DNA from: a virus
Direction: 5' to 3' (one strand)
Length of the DNA stretch: 34,371 bases
Virus record (IMG/VR): IMGVR_UViG_3300037336_000295
Location: 1-34,371 of that record
Part shown: positions 15,851 through 23,667 of the stretch, piece after piece
Layout: each line of letters starts with the position of its first letter
Position numbering within the stretch: the first letter of the stretch is position 1
Position numbers and translations under genes: made by a program
The notes under the pieces: generated by a model
What the model was told of the DNA's origin: nothing
Database searches by the model: none
Seen by the model: only the letters and a program-made list of their open reading frames with translations

Positions 15851-16354
15851 ATTCGGGTTTTTTTTACTTTCTATTTTATCTGCCAAATCGGCTAATTCAA
15901 TTACGTTGTCATTTTCATCATACAAGTTGGCAAGTGCATTGTAATTTCCCGGAATGTCTACCAATGAAATTTCACGAGGAAACCACTCTGTAATTGTCAA
16001 TCCAGTTTGTCCTGGCAACATCAAATTTTTATCGTCGCTGGCATCAAGGCAAACTATCTTACCAACAGAAGCTGCGTTCAAAAATCCATTCTCGATGTCG
16101 TTTACTGTTTTCTCACCTTCTGGATGTGAAAGATTGATCACTGGTTTTGCAAAAACTTTGTCGCCATCGGTTCTGAAATCTTCCCAACGGATCACAACGC
16201 CTTTGTCTCTATTGTGCATCAAAAAGCCAATTGGATTTTTCTTAAACTCGTCAACGAGAAATCCTTCAGTTAACAAACGATATTTATACACATTTACTGA
16301 TCCATCAGTAATGCAATATTCTTTGTCTATTTTTTTGACTTTATCGTTCGCCAT
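15338..16354 (-). CDS. Prohead protease fused to scaffold (Mu gpI/Z-like)
   Basis: A 338-aa protein. Residues 1 to about 150 fit a phage prohead serine protease: FLMHNRD (His47) and NAASVGK (Ser96) are the expected catalytic residues, followed by the conserved REISLVDIPGNYNALA. Residues about 165-338 are a coiled-coil scaffold rich in Leu, Lys, Asp and Ala. The protease would digest the scaffold during maturation. An internal ATG at 15850 may start a scaffold-only product. It opens the leftward capsid operon from a divergent promoter region. Confidence 0.75.
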   Translation of the reverse strand: MANDKVKKIDKEYCITDGSVNVYKYRLLTEGFLVDEFKKNPIGFLMHNRDKGVVIRWEDFRTDGDKVFAKPVINLSHPEGEKTVNDIENGFLNAASVGKIVCLDASDDKNLMLPGQTGLTITEWFPREISLVDIPGNYNALANLYDENDNVIELADLADKIESKKNPNMKQIILTAAMLNLMDLTEKATEQEAATKLQDLADLAAKVPGLEKDLSDKSAALTVKQTELDNLKASTVTAEVANLIAKGQTDKKLTNEVAKKLEIAYATNPEGLKDLIDAMPAQISVADETGKGDAKDLADFEGKKWDDLYLSGKLELVKTKFPDLYEKLKNEKFPNQKD

Positions 16355-16377
16355 TTTTTTTTATCGATTTGATGGTA

Positions 16378-16385
16378 CAAACTTA
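16378..16385 (-). promoter_or_regulatory. Candidate promoter -7 box of the capsid operon
   Basis: Read leftward the sequence is TAAGTTTG, a perfect match to the Bacteroidota -7 consensus TAnnTTTG, about 25 bases before the protease-scaffold ATG. A T-rich element (TTTTC) lies near the -33 position. The interval 16355-16486 is divergent, so the rightward terminase promoter must also be here; only an imperfect candidate (CAATTTTG near 16468) was seen. Confidence 0.55.
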
Positions 16386-16486
16386 TATAGTTCGTCAATG
16401 TCTTGAAAATAAGTGCGCAATCCTTGCGTGACTTTTTTATTTAGGGGCTTTTCTGGTGCAATTTTGCCCTATTAATTAAGATAAAA

Positions 16487-16930
16487 ATGGGTTTATCAAA
16501 AGACAGCGAAAGAGAGTTTGCACGAATGCTTTATGTAAACGAGCGCATTACTTTCAAGGAAATAGCAGAGCGCGTTAAAGTAACTGAGAAAACAGTTAGT
16601 AAATGGTGCGAGGTAAATGGCTGGGATAAACTTCGCAAAAGTTTATTGACGACTCGCCAGAACCAGTTGGTGCATTGGTACAATCAACTGGATGCATTGA
16701 ATGAAGAAATTGACCAACGTGACCGCAAAATTCCAACTAGCACCGAAGCCGACATTATGTCGAAAATTACAAGCAACATTCAGAAATTGGAAACTGAGGT
16801 TGGGCTTGGTGAATATGTAGAAGTTTCAAAAAAGCTTTTAACATTTATTCAAAGCGCAAACCTTCCGGATGCGGTTTTGTTCAAAAATTATATCGATGAA
16901 TTTATCAATGGCAAAATAAAGAATGGCTAA
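16487..16930 (+). CDS. Terminase small subunit (DUF1804-like, Mu gp27 position)
   Basis: A 147-aa DNA-binding protein. Residues 6-50 hold a helix-turn-helix (EFARMLYVNERITFKEIAER, then EKTVSKWCEVNGWDKLRKSL), the DUF1804/terminase small subunit pattern, followed by helices for oligomerisation. It recognises phage DNA for headful packaging. It overlaps the large subunit gene by 8 bases and is the first gene of the rightward packaging block. Confidence 0.75.
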   Translation: MGLSKDSEREFARMLYVNERITFKEIAERVKVTEKTVSKWCEVNGWDKLRKSLLTTRQNQLVHWYNQLDALNEEIDQRDRKIPTSTEADIMSKITSNIQKLETEVGLGEYVEVSKKLLTFIQSANLPDAVLFKNYIDEFINGKIKNG

Positions 16931-18455
16931 AAAAGTTACCGATAAAGAATACGAATTACAATGGCGTGAGTTCTGCCAGAACCTCGACAATGCCACACCT
17001 ATTGACTTAACCGAAAGTGCTGCCGAACGGATCAAAAGAGTGCAGCATCTTGAAGCCAATCCAGAGGAATGGTTCAAGTATTACTTTCCAAATTATTATA
17101 CCAGCGAACCCGCTGAATTTCATTTAAAAGCAACGCGCCGTGTTTTAAAAAAAGACGAATGGTACGAAGTGCGCTCATGGGCTAGAGAACTCTCAAAGTC
17201 AGGTAGAACCATGATGGAAGTACTGTACCTAACAATGACCGGCAAAAAAAGCAACATTTTGTTAGTATCAAACAGTGCCGACAATGCGGAGCGTTTGCTT
17301 TTACCTTATAAAGCCAACCTAGAACGGAACAATCGTTTAATTAACGATTACGGCACGCAACGCCGCATTGGTTCATGGGAAGCTGCTGAGTTTAAAACTC
17401 GTAAAAATGTGGCATTTCGTGCCATTGGTGTAGGTCAATCACCTCGTGGAACTCGTAACGATGCTAAACGACCAGATGTAATATTGGTAGACGATATTGA
17501 TACTGACGAAATTTGTAGAAATGAAGATCGGGTTAAAGAGAATGTGAAATGGATTGAACAAGCGTTAATTCCAACACGTTCTATTAGCACAGGACTTTTG
17601 ATGATTGCTTGCGGTAATATCATTGCCAAATATTGTTGCATTACTGAAATGGGCAAAAAAGCCGATAAACACGATATTATAAACATTCGTGACAAAGAAG
17701 GCAAAAGCACTTGGCCACAAAAAAACAGTGAGCAAGATATTGATAGAGTTTTATCAACAATTTCCACAGCCAGTGCCGAAAAGGAATATTTTAATAATCC
17801 GGAAGACGATGGCGACATCTTTAAAGACATCATTCACGATAGTTTGCCACAGCTTCGCCATTGCGACTATGTGGTTGTGTATGCCGATCCTGCGCCAAGT
17901 AATAAAGACCGAACCAATTCGTCTGCAAAGTGTGTGGTTATCATTGGGCGAAAAGGCATCAAGTATGGCGTTTACAAAGTTTGGTTAAACCAAATGACCA
18001 ACGCTGTATTTGTAGATTATATGTTTGAAGCGTACCAATTTTTAAAAGATGCAGCTGTTGATCCTATCAATATTTTTATTGAAAACAATTCGCTCCAGGA
18101 TCCATTTTATGAACAGGTCTTATTGCCATTAATTTTCAAAACTGGCGAAGCAAAAAACATCGCTTTACCTATTACTCCAGACGAACGGAAAAAACCAGAC
18201 AAACACGTTAGAGTTGAAGGAACGCTGGAACCAAAGAACCGACTAGGACAATTGATTTTTAACAAAGCTGAAGAAAGCAATCCACACATGCAACGATTGG
18301 TTTCGCAGTTTACAAGCTTTTCCATGAAAGCCAAAAAATTTGATGGTGCCGATGCTGTAGAAGGTGGCGTTGTAGTTATTGAAAATAAAGCCATCGCTCG
18401 TGGAACTAGCGGTATTGAAATGATAAAACGTTCGCGTAACAAATATAAAATGTAA
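16923..18455 (+). CDS. Terminase large subunit (Mu gp28-like)
   Basis: A 510-aa packaging motor with ATPase and nuclease parts. A deviant Walker A lies near residues 88-98 (RELSKSGRTMM), Walker B is VILVDDID (186-193), and the RNase H-like nuclease begins at VVVYADPAPSNK, Asp322 being the expected first metal ligand. Length and motif spacing fit Mu-type large terminases. It follows the small subunit with an 8-base overlap and precedes the portal region. Confidence 0.8.
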   Translation: MAKKVTDKEYELQWREFCQNLDNATPIDLTESAAERIKRVQHLEANPEEWFKYYFPNYYTSEPAEFHLKATRRVLKKDEWYEVRSWARELSKSGRTMMEVLYLTMTGKKSNILLVSNSADNAERLLLPYKANLERNNRLINDYGTQRRIGSWEAAEFKTRKNVAFRAIGVGQSPRGTRNDAKRPDVILVDDIDTDEICRNEDRVKENVKWIEQALIPTRSISTGLLMIACGNIIAKYCCITEMGKKADKHDIINIRDKEGKSTWPQKNSEQDIDRVLSTISTASAEKEYFNNPEDDGDIFKDIIHDSLPQLRHCDYVVVYADPAPSNKDRTNSSAKCVVIIGRKGIKYGVYKVWLNQMTNAVFVDYMFEAYQFLKDAAVDPINIFIENNSLQDPFYEQVLLPLIFKTGEAKNIALPITPDERKKPDKHVRVEGTLEPKNRLGQLIFNKAEESNPHMQRLVSQFTSFSMKAKKFDGADAVEGGVVVIENKAIARGTSGIEMIKRSRNKYKM

Positions 18456-18458
18456 CTC

Positions 18459-18929
18459 ATGTTAGTACAACCAGAAGAATTAAAAACCGAATTATACGAC
18501 GAAATTGTTGACGAAATTAGTCGTGGCGATAGTGACGAAGTGGTTACACAAATTAAAGCTGCAGAGGATTTTGTAAAATCATACCTGTTTAAATACAATT
18601 TAAAAGCCCTTTTTGGCGACGATACCGTTGATCCAGTTGTTGCTCCAACTTATGTAGATGAGAACTTAAAAAAGTGCGTCAAAATCATTGCTAGTTATTG
18701 GATAGTTCGGAAAGTTAATCCTAGTGTAAACGTGGATTTATTTCGAGACGATTACGAAATGATGATCGGTACCAAATCAGAACCGGGATGGCTGACGCAA
18801 GTCAAAGAAGGTTATCTAGTTCCATCTTGGCCATACGCTATCGACAATCCTGATACTCCAGATACTGATGAAAGCGAAAACTCGCAAGTAAATTGGAGCA
18901 GTAACACTAAAAGAAAAAACCATTTTTAA
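18459..18929 (+). CDS. Gp36-like head-tail protein (DUF1320-like)
   Basis: A 156-aa protein. The helical core (ELYDEIVDEISRGD, AAEDFVKSYLFKYNL, LKKCVKIIASYWIVRKVNPSV) and the segment GWLTQVKEGYLVP match the Mu gp36/DUF1320 pattern, a small connector protein. The C-terminus is a hydrophilic Asp/Ser/Asn tail. It sits between terminase and portal, 3 and 2 bases from its neighbours. Unlike in Mu it is not next to the capsid gene, because the packaging block is inverted here. Confidence 0.6.
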   Translation: MLVQPEELKTELYDEIVDEISRGDSDEVVTQIKAAEDFVKSYLFKYNLKALFGDDTVDPVVAPTYVDENLKKCVKIIASYWIVRKVNPSVNVDLFRDDYEMMIGTKSEPGWLTQVKEGYLVPSWPYAIDNPDTPDTDESENSQVNWSSNTKRKNHF

Positions 18930-18931
18930 TT

Positions 18932-20239
18932 ATGGCAAAAGATATTAAAAAAGAAAAAGAAACTATTATTATTCACGACTTAACGCTCGTTGCGGCTGAT
19001 AGATCGCCAAAAGACATTGGCAAACTTAAAAACGCCATCGTTAATGCAGAAGCAATCTATGCCCCAAATCGTGCTGCCTTGTATGATTTGTACCATGATG
19101 TTGTTTCTTTAGACGGCCATTTGCAAGGAATTATTGAAAAACGCATCGATAGTGTTTTAAACAAAGAACTAAAATTCGTTGATAAAAGTGGTAAAGAAAA
19201 CGATGCTATCAATGACGTAATGGACAGCAATGCTGGTCGTGATTTGATAAAAAAAATCATTGAAAGTAAACTTTGGGGGATTTCGGGAGTTGAATTCATT
19301 GTTGGTCAAGAGTTTAAGCACGAAGAAATAGAGCGCAAGCACATCAAACCCGAAAAAGGATTAATTACCAAGTCGCAATATTCAACTGCGGAAGCCAATG
19401 CTTTCAAAATTGATGAGTTGCCATTTGTTTGGGTAATTGGTGGTAAAAAAGACCTAGGAAAGCTTTTAGCATGTTCGATGTACGCCATTTTCAAACGTGG
19501 GAACTTTGGCGACTGGGCGCAATATGTGGAGATATTTGGTCAACCCGTTCGTGTGATTAAGTATGATGCTTATGATACCAAAACGCGTCAAGAATTAAAA
19601 CAAATACTAGACGAAAGTGGCACATCATTAGCTATGATGATTCCTAAAACTGCCGAGTTTGAAATGCTTGACGGCAAAATGTCAAACGGTGACGGACAAC
19701 TGCAGGAACGATTTAAAGAAGCGTGTAATACTGAAATGTCTATTGCTATATTGGGCAATACCGAAACAACTTCGAGCTCTAAGAGTTCTGGTTATGCACA
19801 AAGCAAAGAACACGGCGAACAACAGGATGAAATTACCAAAAGTGATATGAAGTTTGTGGCTAATATGCTGAACTCTAAAAAGTTTTTGGACATATTGAAA
19901 AGCTACGGTTTTGATGTTAACGGTAAGTTCTATTATGAAAGTGAAACCGATGTTGCAGTTCTTAAAACTAGAATGGAAATTGATACTGTTATTGCTGCCA
20001 AAGTTCCTGTTAGTGATGAATATTGGTACGACACTTATGGCATTCCAAAACCTGACAACTACGATGAGTTGAAGTTGAAAATGGAAGAGAAAGCCAAAGA
20101 ACCTGCTGCAGAACCGGAAGTTAAACCAGAACAAAAAAAGCCAGCCAAAAAAGGTGATTTAACCGAAACCAAAAAGGAAAACTTAATGGCGAGGATTTCA
20201 AATACTATTGCCGATTTTTTCGACCACGCCCAACGATAG
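18932..20239 (+). CDS. Portal protein (DUF935, Mu gp29-like)
   Basis: A 435-aa portal, forming the ring through which DNA enters the head. Diagnostic stretches are LYDLYHDVVSLDGHLQGIIE, the central FGDWAQYVEIFGQPVRVIKYD and the region ILGNTETTSSSKSSGYAQSK, as in DUF935 proteins. The last 60 residues are Lys/Glu/Pro-rich and unstructured. The stop lies in a GC-rich hairpin (20228-20245) just ahead of the MuF-like gene. Confidence 0.85.
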   Translation: MAKDIKKEKETIIIHDLTLVAADRSPKDIGKLKNAIVNAEAIYAPNRAALYDLYHDVVSLDGHLQGIIEKRIDSVLNKELKFVDKSGKENDAINDVMDSNAGRDLIKKIIESKLWGISGVEFIVGQEFKHEEIERKHIKPEKGLITKSQYSTAEANAFKIDELPFVWVIGGKKDLGKLLACSMYAIFKRGNFGDWAQYVEIFGQPVRVIKYDAYDTKTRQELKQILDESGTSLAMMIPKTAEFEMLDGKMSNGDGQLQERFKEACNTEMSIAILGNTETTSSSKSSGYAQSKEHGEQQDEITKSDMKFVANMLNSKKFLDILKSYGFDVNGKFYYESETDVAVLKTRMEIDTVIAAKVPVSDEYWYDTYGIPKPDNYDELKLKMEEKAKEPAAEPEVKPEQKKPAKKGDLTETKKENLMARISNTIADFFDHAQR

Positions 20240-20245
20240 TTGGGC
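20228..20245 (+). promoter_or_regulatory. Hairpin over the portal stop and before a TTG start
   Basis: GCCCAAC, loop gata, GTTGGGC: a perfect 7-bp stem containing the portal stop codon (20237-20239), ending 3 bases before the likely TTG start of the MuF-like gene. No T run follows, so it is not a terminator. It could reduce initiation on the next gene. Confidence 0.5.
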
Positions 20246-20247
20246 AA

Positions 20248-21009
20248 TTGAATGACTTGTATAACTCGCCACTTTGTTGTGGTATTGTACCAGTTGACGA
20301 CCTAGCCGACAATCCTATTGATTGGGATGCCATCTATGATGCTATCACCAAACAATTGCTTGAAACAGACGAGAATTTCAACTTTGATTTATACGAACAA
20401 ACGGCAACGGAATTAGTTCGTGCCATGGAATCGGGTTTGAAATTTTCATCAACTGCCAGTGAAGATGATATGATGAAGCTGCAACGTGCTTTGCGTGTCA
20501 ACTTGTTTGAGTTTAGTTCGGCAAAAGCGCAAACGATGATGTTGCATTATCGGGAATTAATGATGAACCAAAAAAGGGAAATCATCTCTTTTGAAAGCTT
20601 GCGTAAAATTGTTGCCAATGAAGGTGAAATTTTCAATAACAACTATTTAAAAACCGAGTACAACCTGACCAAACAAGCCGCAATCATGGCGGTGAAATGG
20701 CAGGAACTTGATGCAGAATATTTGCAGTTTTCAACGGTTGGCGATGACCGTGTTCGACCAGAACACAAGTTGTTTGACAAATTCACGGCATTAAAAACGG
20801 ATGCTATTTGGAAACGATTGTACACACCATTGGATTGGGGTTGTCGTTGTACCATCATACCAGGAAAAGAAACTGGTTTGAATAAAACCTACAACTCAGA
20901 CTGGGCTAATAAAATGGTTGATCCATTGGTTAAGAATACCATGTTTGATAACAATGTTGGGATTACGTTAGAGATTTTCAATAAAAAGCATCCTTATTAT
21001 TCAAAGTAA
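20248..21009 (+). CDS. Head morphogenesis protein (MuF / gp30-like)
   Basis: A 253-aa minor head protein, needed in few copies for DNA ejection and head assembly. The MuF domain lies near residues 130-206, with VGDDRVRPEHKLFD, then TPLDWGCRCTIIPG, the classic Mu F/SPP1 gp7 signature. No ATG is available at the start; TTG at 20248 is used here, directly after a hairpin, which suggests deliberately weak translation. A slightly different start cannot be excluded. Stop overlaps the next ATG (TAATG). Confidence 0.8.
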   Translation: MNDLYNSPLCCGIVPVDDLADNPIDWDAIYDAITKQLLETDENFNFDLYEQTATELVRAMESGLKFSSTASEDDMMKLQRALRVNLFEFSSAKAQTMMLHYRELMMNQKREIISFESLRKIVANEGEIFNNNYLKTEYNLTKQAAIMAVKWQELDAEYLQFSTVGDDRVRPEHKLFDKFTALKTDAIWKRLYTPLDWGCRCTIIPGKETGLNKTYNSDWANKMVDPLVKNTMFDNNVGITLEIFNKKHPYYSK

Positions 21010-21569
21010 TGACCCCAGAGCAATTCCATATACTACTAAAAACAAAGTCTAAGGAATTAGAAAGCTATGCTGTGAACCAATTTCCAACCAAAGCGGCCAA
21101 CATTGCTTTGCGATTTATAGATGGTAATTTTAGAGCGCAAGGTTATCAAGGAACGAGCTTTAACCGGTGGAAGAAAAATAAAAAAGGAACTACGACTTTA
21201 GTTAGCTCGGGTGCGTTGCGTGCAGCGACATCTTATAGTGTGCAACCAGGACAGGCGACGATATTTAATCGAATGCAATATGCCAAAGTACACAACGAAG
21301 GTTTTAAAGGAACTGTAACCGTAAAAGCGCACACCCGAAATAGATATAGTAAAACTAGAGTTGGCACCGGAAAGCTAACCAAAAGTGGCAAAGAACGCAT
21401 GCAAACGGTAACGGCAAAAAGTGGCGAAAGCAAAGTGAAGTCACACAGCCGAATGATGGACATGCCACAACGACAATTTATGCCAATAACCAGCAGTGAT
21501 AGTCCTGTTTTGAACAAAGCGTTGGAGCGCGATATTACTAAAGATTTATATAAAATATTACAATCATGA
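21009..21569 (+). CDS. Virion morphogenesis protein (MuG / gp31-like)
   Basis: A 186-aa basic protein. The pattern LVSSGALRAATSY, then YAKVHNEGFKGTV, and near the end MPQRQFMPI is that of Mu gpG/HK97 gp10-like tail completion proteins, which work at the head-tail joint. It overlaps both neighbours by 1-4 bases in a compact operon after the MuF-like gene. Confidence 0.75.
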   Translation: MTPEQFHILLKTKSKELESYAVNQFPTKAANIALRFIDGNFRAQGYQGTSFNRWKKNKKGTTTLVSSGALRAATSYSVQPGQATIFNRMQYAKVHNEGFKGTVTVKAHTRNRYSKTRVGTGKLTKSGKERMQTVTAKSGESKVKSHSRMMDMPQRQFMPITSSDSPVLNKALERDITKDLYKILQS

Positions 21570-22087
21570 CATTTTACCAACAATTTATTTTAGACCTGCA
21601 GGAACTTATTGATAGCAAAGTGCCAGAGTTTCGATTTGTGGACCAGAATTTAGGACAATGGGGCAACGATAATTTTAGAGCTGCAGTTTCTTTTCCTGGT
21701 ATCTTGGTTGATTTTCCAACGACAACGTATAGCGAAATTGCTAGTGGTTCTGACTTGGCGTTGAATGAAATTAAGTTGACTTTGTTTTTTGATGTAAATA
21801 GTCAGAGTTACAATCTTGCACCACAGACGGTGAAAGTAAAAGCACTTCAATATTATGAACTGGAGCAAAAGCTTGTAGCAGTTTTAAAATCGTGGCAAAC
21901 TGATTATTTCACACCACTAGTTAGAACTACAGCTGTGAGTAGAAATCAGAACGAATTAGGAATGCGAATTCGTGAACTCACCTTTTTAAGCGAGCACGAG
22001 GAATATTTAGAAGATTGCAATGTTACCGATAAGGTTTTTGTAATTGACTTTACCGGGCAAATTCAAACAGGTTCATCTGAAGTGTAG
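21566..22087 (+). CDS. Gp37/tail terminator-like protein
   Basis: A 173-aa protein in the place of Mu gp37 (tail terminator). Beta-rich core (RAAVSFPGILVDFPTTTYSEI, NEIKLTLFFDVNSQ) followed by a helix (YYELEQKLVAVLKSWQ) and further strands fits the small tail-terminator fold. Overlaps the MuG-like gene by 4 bases and converges with the 73-aa leftward gene, overlapping it by 38 bases. Confidence 0.55.
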   Translation: MTFYQQFILDLQELIDSKVPEFRFVDQNLGQWGNDNFRAAVSFPGILVDFPTTTYSEIASGSDLALNEIKLTLFFDVNSQSYNLAPQTVKVKALQYYELEQKLVAVLKSWQTDYFTPLVRTTAVSRNQNELGMRIRELTFLSEHEEYLEDCNVTDKVFVIDFTGQIQTGSSEV

Positions 22088-22271
22088 GTTGCATTTTTGG
22101 AATAGGCCGACCTTTTATGTTCATCCATTGTCGGTAGCTTAAAAAAATATTGTGTTTTGGAAACTCACGGCGAATGATTTCAGTATCGGGAATATCAGGC
22201 GTTTTACAGGCGTTGTAAATCTTGACTACTTCTGTAGCCCATTTGTTGTAGTTATTACTATTATACGCCAT
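22050..22271 (-). CDS. Small hypothetical protein with its own promoter
   Basis: A 73-aa protein, antisense to the end of the packaging block by 38 bases. Sequence such as YNKWATEVVKIYNAC, IRREFPKHNIFLSYRQWMNIKG suggests a compact helical domain, possibly DNA-binding; I do not recognise the family. It is isolated from the genes to its right by a strong bidirectional terminator, and a near-consensus promoter with an inverted repeat lies directly upstream. Position between early and late genes is where Mu has its middle/late activators, but no homology to Mor or C is seen. Confidence 0.6.
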   Translation of the reverse strand: MAYNSNNYNKWATEVVKIYNACKTPDIPDTEIIRREFPKHNIFLSYRQWMNIKGRPIPKMQPTLQMNLFEFAR

Positions 22272-22275
22272 AAAG

Positions 22276-22307
22276 CAAAACTAAATAGATTTTATCTATT
22301 GTGCAAG
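22276..22307 (-). promoter_or_regulatory. Promoter with operator-like inverted repeat for the 73-aa gene
   Basis: Read leftward: CTTG, 20 bases, TAGTTTTG (a full match to TAnnTTTG), then the ATG only 4 bases after the -7 box. Between the two boxes sits AATAGAT ttt ATCTATT (22284-22300), a perfect 7-bp inverted repeat that could bind a regulator. The short distance implies a nearly leaderless transcript. Confidence 0.6.
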
Positions 22308-22325
22308 GCGAGTTTATAGACAAAG

Positions 22326-22351
22326 AAAAACCCGCTAATTAGCGGGTTTTT
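22326..22351. terminator. Bidirectional intrinsic terminator
   Basis: Perfect 26-bp palindrome: AAAAACCCGCT, aatt, AGCGGGTTTTT. T runs follow on both strands. It ends leftward transcription after the signal-peptide gene and rightward transcription from the packaging block. Confidence 0.85.
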
Positions 22352-22356
22352 GTTTT

Positions 22357-22926
22357 TTATTCATTTATTCGATGGGTATAATTTTGTATATACCAATTTT
22401 CACCATTTGATTTTCTTGAGAAATTAATCCAATAACCGTCTTCGTTTTTTCTTATTGCAGAAATTCCCTTTTGAGATATTTTTTCTTTGTCAGCAGTTGG
22501 GTCAACATTGTTTTTCCAAAAGTCAAAGAGATCTAAAAATTTAGCTTCAACGTTTTCAAAACGGTAAATAGGTATTCCTTTTATTTCTAGGTCTTTATTT
22601 TCGCCGTCATACTGAATTGAAAAGTGTACGCTTAAGTTTCCGGTACTTTCAAAATTATTCGTGTTTAGTGAAGTGTCCATGTGAGCTCGTAAGCTCTTCT
22701 TTTGCTCTTCTGTGCTATTTTCAGGTATAAAAACCATTGTGGACGCCTTTCCTCTTTGAGAAATTAGTTCATCAAAAAATACATATTTTATTCTTAAACT
22801 TTTAGCTATTTCTTCTGAAAATTTCTTTGCAAATAATGCATCGCATTTTGTAGCTTGTTTTAAAAGTTCAATATTTTGAGAAAATGCAAAGTTTGTAAAT
22901 ACTAATAGTAATAGTAATTTTTTCAT
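22357..22926 (-). CDS. Exported protein of unknown function (probable accessory gene)
   Basis: A 189-aa protein with a clear Sec signal peptide (MKKLLLLLVFTNFAFSQ, cleavage likely after Ser16). The mature part is mixed alpha/beta without a recognised domain (stretches KYVFFDELISQRG, FSIQYDG, GYWINFSRKSNGENW). It is separated from the phage genes by a terminator on one side and by the attC-like repeat at 22978-23040 on the other, and no phage role is apparent. Probably a passenger or lysogenic-conversion gene acting in the periplasm or outside the cell. Confidence 0.7.
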   Translation of the reverse strand: MKKLLLLLVFTNFAFSQNIELLKQATKCDALFAKKFSEEIAKSLRIKYVFFDELISQRGKASTMVFIPENSTEEQKKSLRAHMDTSLNTNNFESTGNLSVHFSIQYDGENKDLEIKGIPIYRFENVEAKFLDLFDFWKNNVDPTADKEKISQKGISAIRKNEDGYWINFSRKSNGENWYIQNYTHRINE

Positions 22927-22977
22927 TGTTGTTTGTGTTTTAAGTTATACGAAAGTAAGAAATTTAATTTTATAAAA

Positions 22978-23040
22978 AAATAACGTTGGTTTGGCGCAAT
23001 ACTCCTGCGTCGTACTGACGCCAAGCCATGTTGTTATAAC
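22978..23040 (-). repeat. attC-like site A
   Basis: A 63-bp imperfect inverted repeat. Read on the + strand: AAATAAC, TGGTTTGGCG, 22 bases, CGCCAAGCCA, GTTATAAC. The inner arms match in 9 of 10 positions. The outer boxes (AAC and GTT cores) frame it as in integron attC sites, with orientation leftward (GTTATAAC first, GTTATTT last). It lies between the 93-aa gene and the signal-peptide gene. Confidence 0.6.
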
Positions 23041-23043
23041 TCA

Positions 23044-23325
23044 TTATACCACCTGACGAATATTTTCTTCATCGACAATTTTTATAATTGGAGTTTCATA
23101 AACGTGTAATCCAGTAATAGTATTTCCATCATCTAAAAATGTGATATTTGTAACTACTTGAGTTTTATTTTTGCTCTTCTGAACAACTCCAATCCATTTA
23201 TGATTTTCGCCATCAAAACTTCCATTATCCATTTCAAATTTTGCAGTTTTTAAAGCGTTTGATAAAATTTGTTTTAAATTAGTTTCTTGTAACTGACCTT
23301 CTGAATTTTTAAAATATAATTCCAT
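23044..23325 (-). CDS. Cassette gene, 93-aa hypothetical protein
   Basis: A 93-aa protein unlike any I know: short strands and a helix (LQETNLKQILSNALKTAKFEMDNG), then HKWIGVVQKSKNKTQ and a hydrophobic end (TGLHVYETPIIKIVDEEN). It is the only gene between attC-like sites B and A. The cassette begins with GTTATAACTCG and ends with GAGTTATAAC, that is, its two outer boxes are complementary. No own promoter was found. Confidence 0.6.
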   Translation of the reverse strand: MELYFKNSEGQLQETNLKQILSNALKTAKFEMDNGSFDGENHKWIGVVQKSKNKTQVVTNITFLDDGNTITGLHVYETPIIKIVDEENIRQVV

Positions 23326-23336
23326 AATAATAACGA

Positions 23337-23473
23337 GTTATAACAGCAATTACACGCTATTGCTACATTGTGATTAATTTAATGTTTGTTTTGTACCTTT
23401 CAAATCCGTGTTAAATCGAAAGATGTTTTTGTGTTTTTACGCAACAGACGTGTAGTTGCGAAACGTTAGTGGC
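23337..23473 (-). repeat. attC-like site B
   Basis: A 137-bp site. On the + strand: GTTATAAC, GCAATTACACGCTATTGC, a long loop, then GCAACAGACGTGTAGTTGC, AAAC, GTTAGTGGC. The arms pair over about 17 positions with one unpaired base and few mismatches. The outer boxes differ (GTTATAAC versus GTTAGTGGC), as expected when two different cassettes are joined. Confidence 0.6.
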
Positions 23474-23667
23474 TATTTTACAGAACCACCACGTTCCAAT
23501 TCACCTTTAAAGATTTTAAATCTTTCATTTTCAAACTTTATTTCTTTTTTTCTGCTGAAATGATATTCCAAACTTGACTTGTCTAAACCAAATTTTTCGA
23601 CCATTACAGGCAAAGAACCGAAGAAGCCAAACTCTTTCGATTCTTTATCTATGATGAAATATGGCAT
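23473..23667 (-). CDS. Cassette gene, 64-aa hypothetical protein
   Basis: A 64-aa protein. MPYFIIDKESKEFGFFGSLP, then VEKFGLDKSSLEYHFSRKK resembles a short helix-turn-helix-like unit followed by a basic tail, as in small phage-associated proteins; no family claimed. Last of three genes sharing one cassette between sites C and B; its start overlaps the previous stop by one base. Its stop codon TAG overlaps the first core box of site B. Confidence 0.55.
   Translation of the reverse strand: MPYFIIDKESKEFGFFGSLPVMVEKFGLDKSSLEYHFSRKKEIKFENERFKIFKGELERGGSVK

Noticed and set aside
16355-16486. Consensus promoter for the rightward packaging block
   Set aside because: Only CAATTTTG (one mismatch to TAnnTTTG) was found, with no convincing -33 box, so no separate rightward promoter was annotated.
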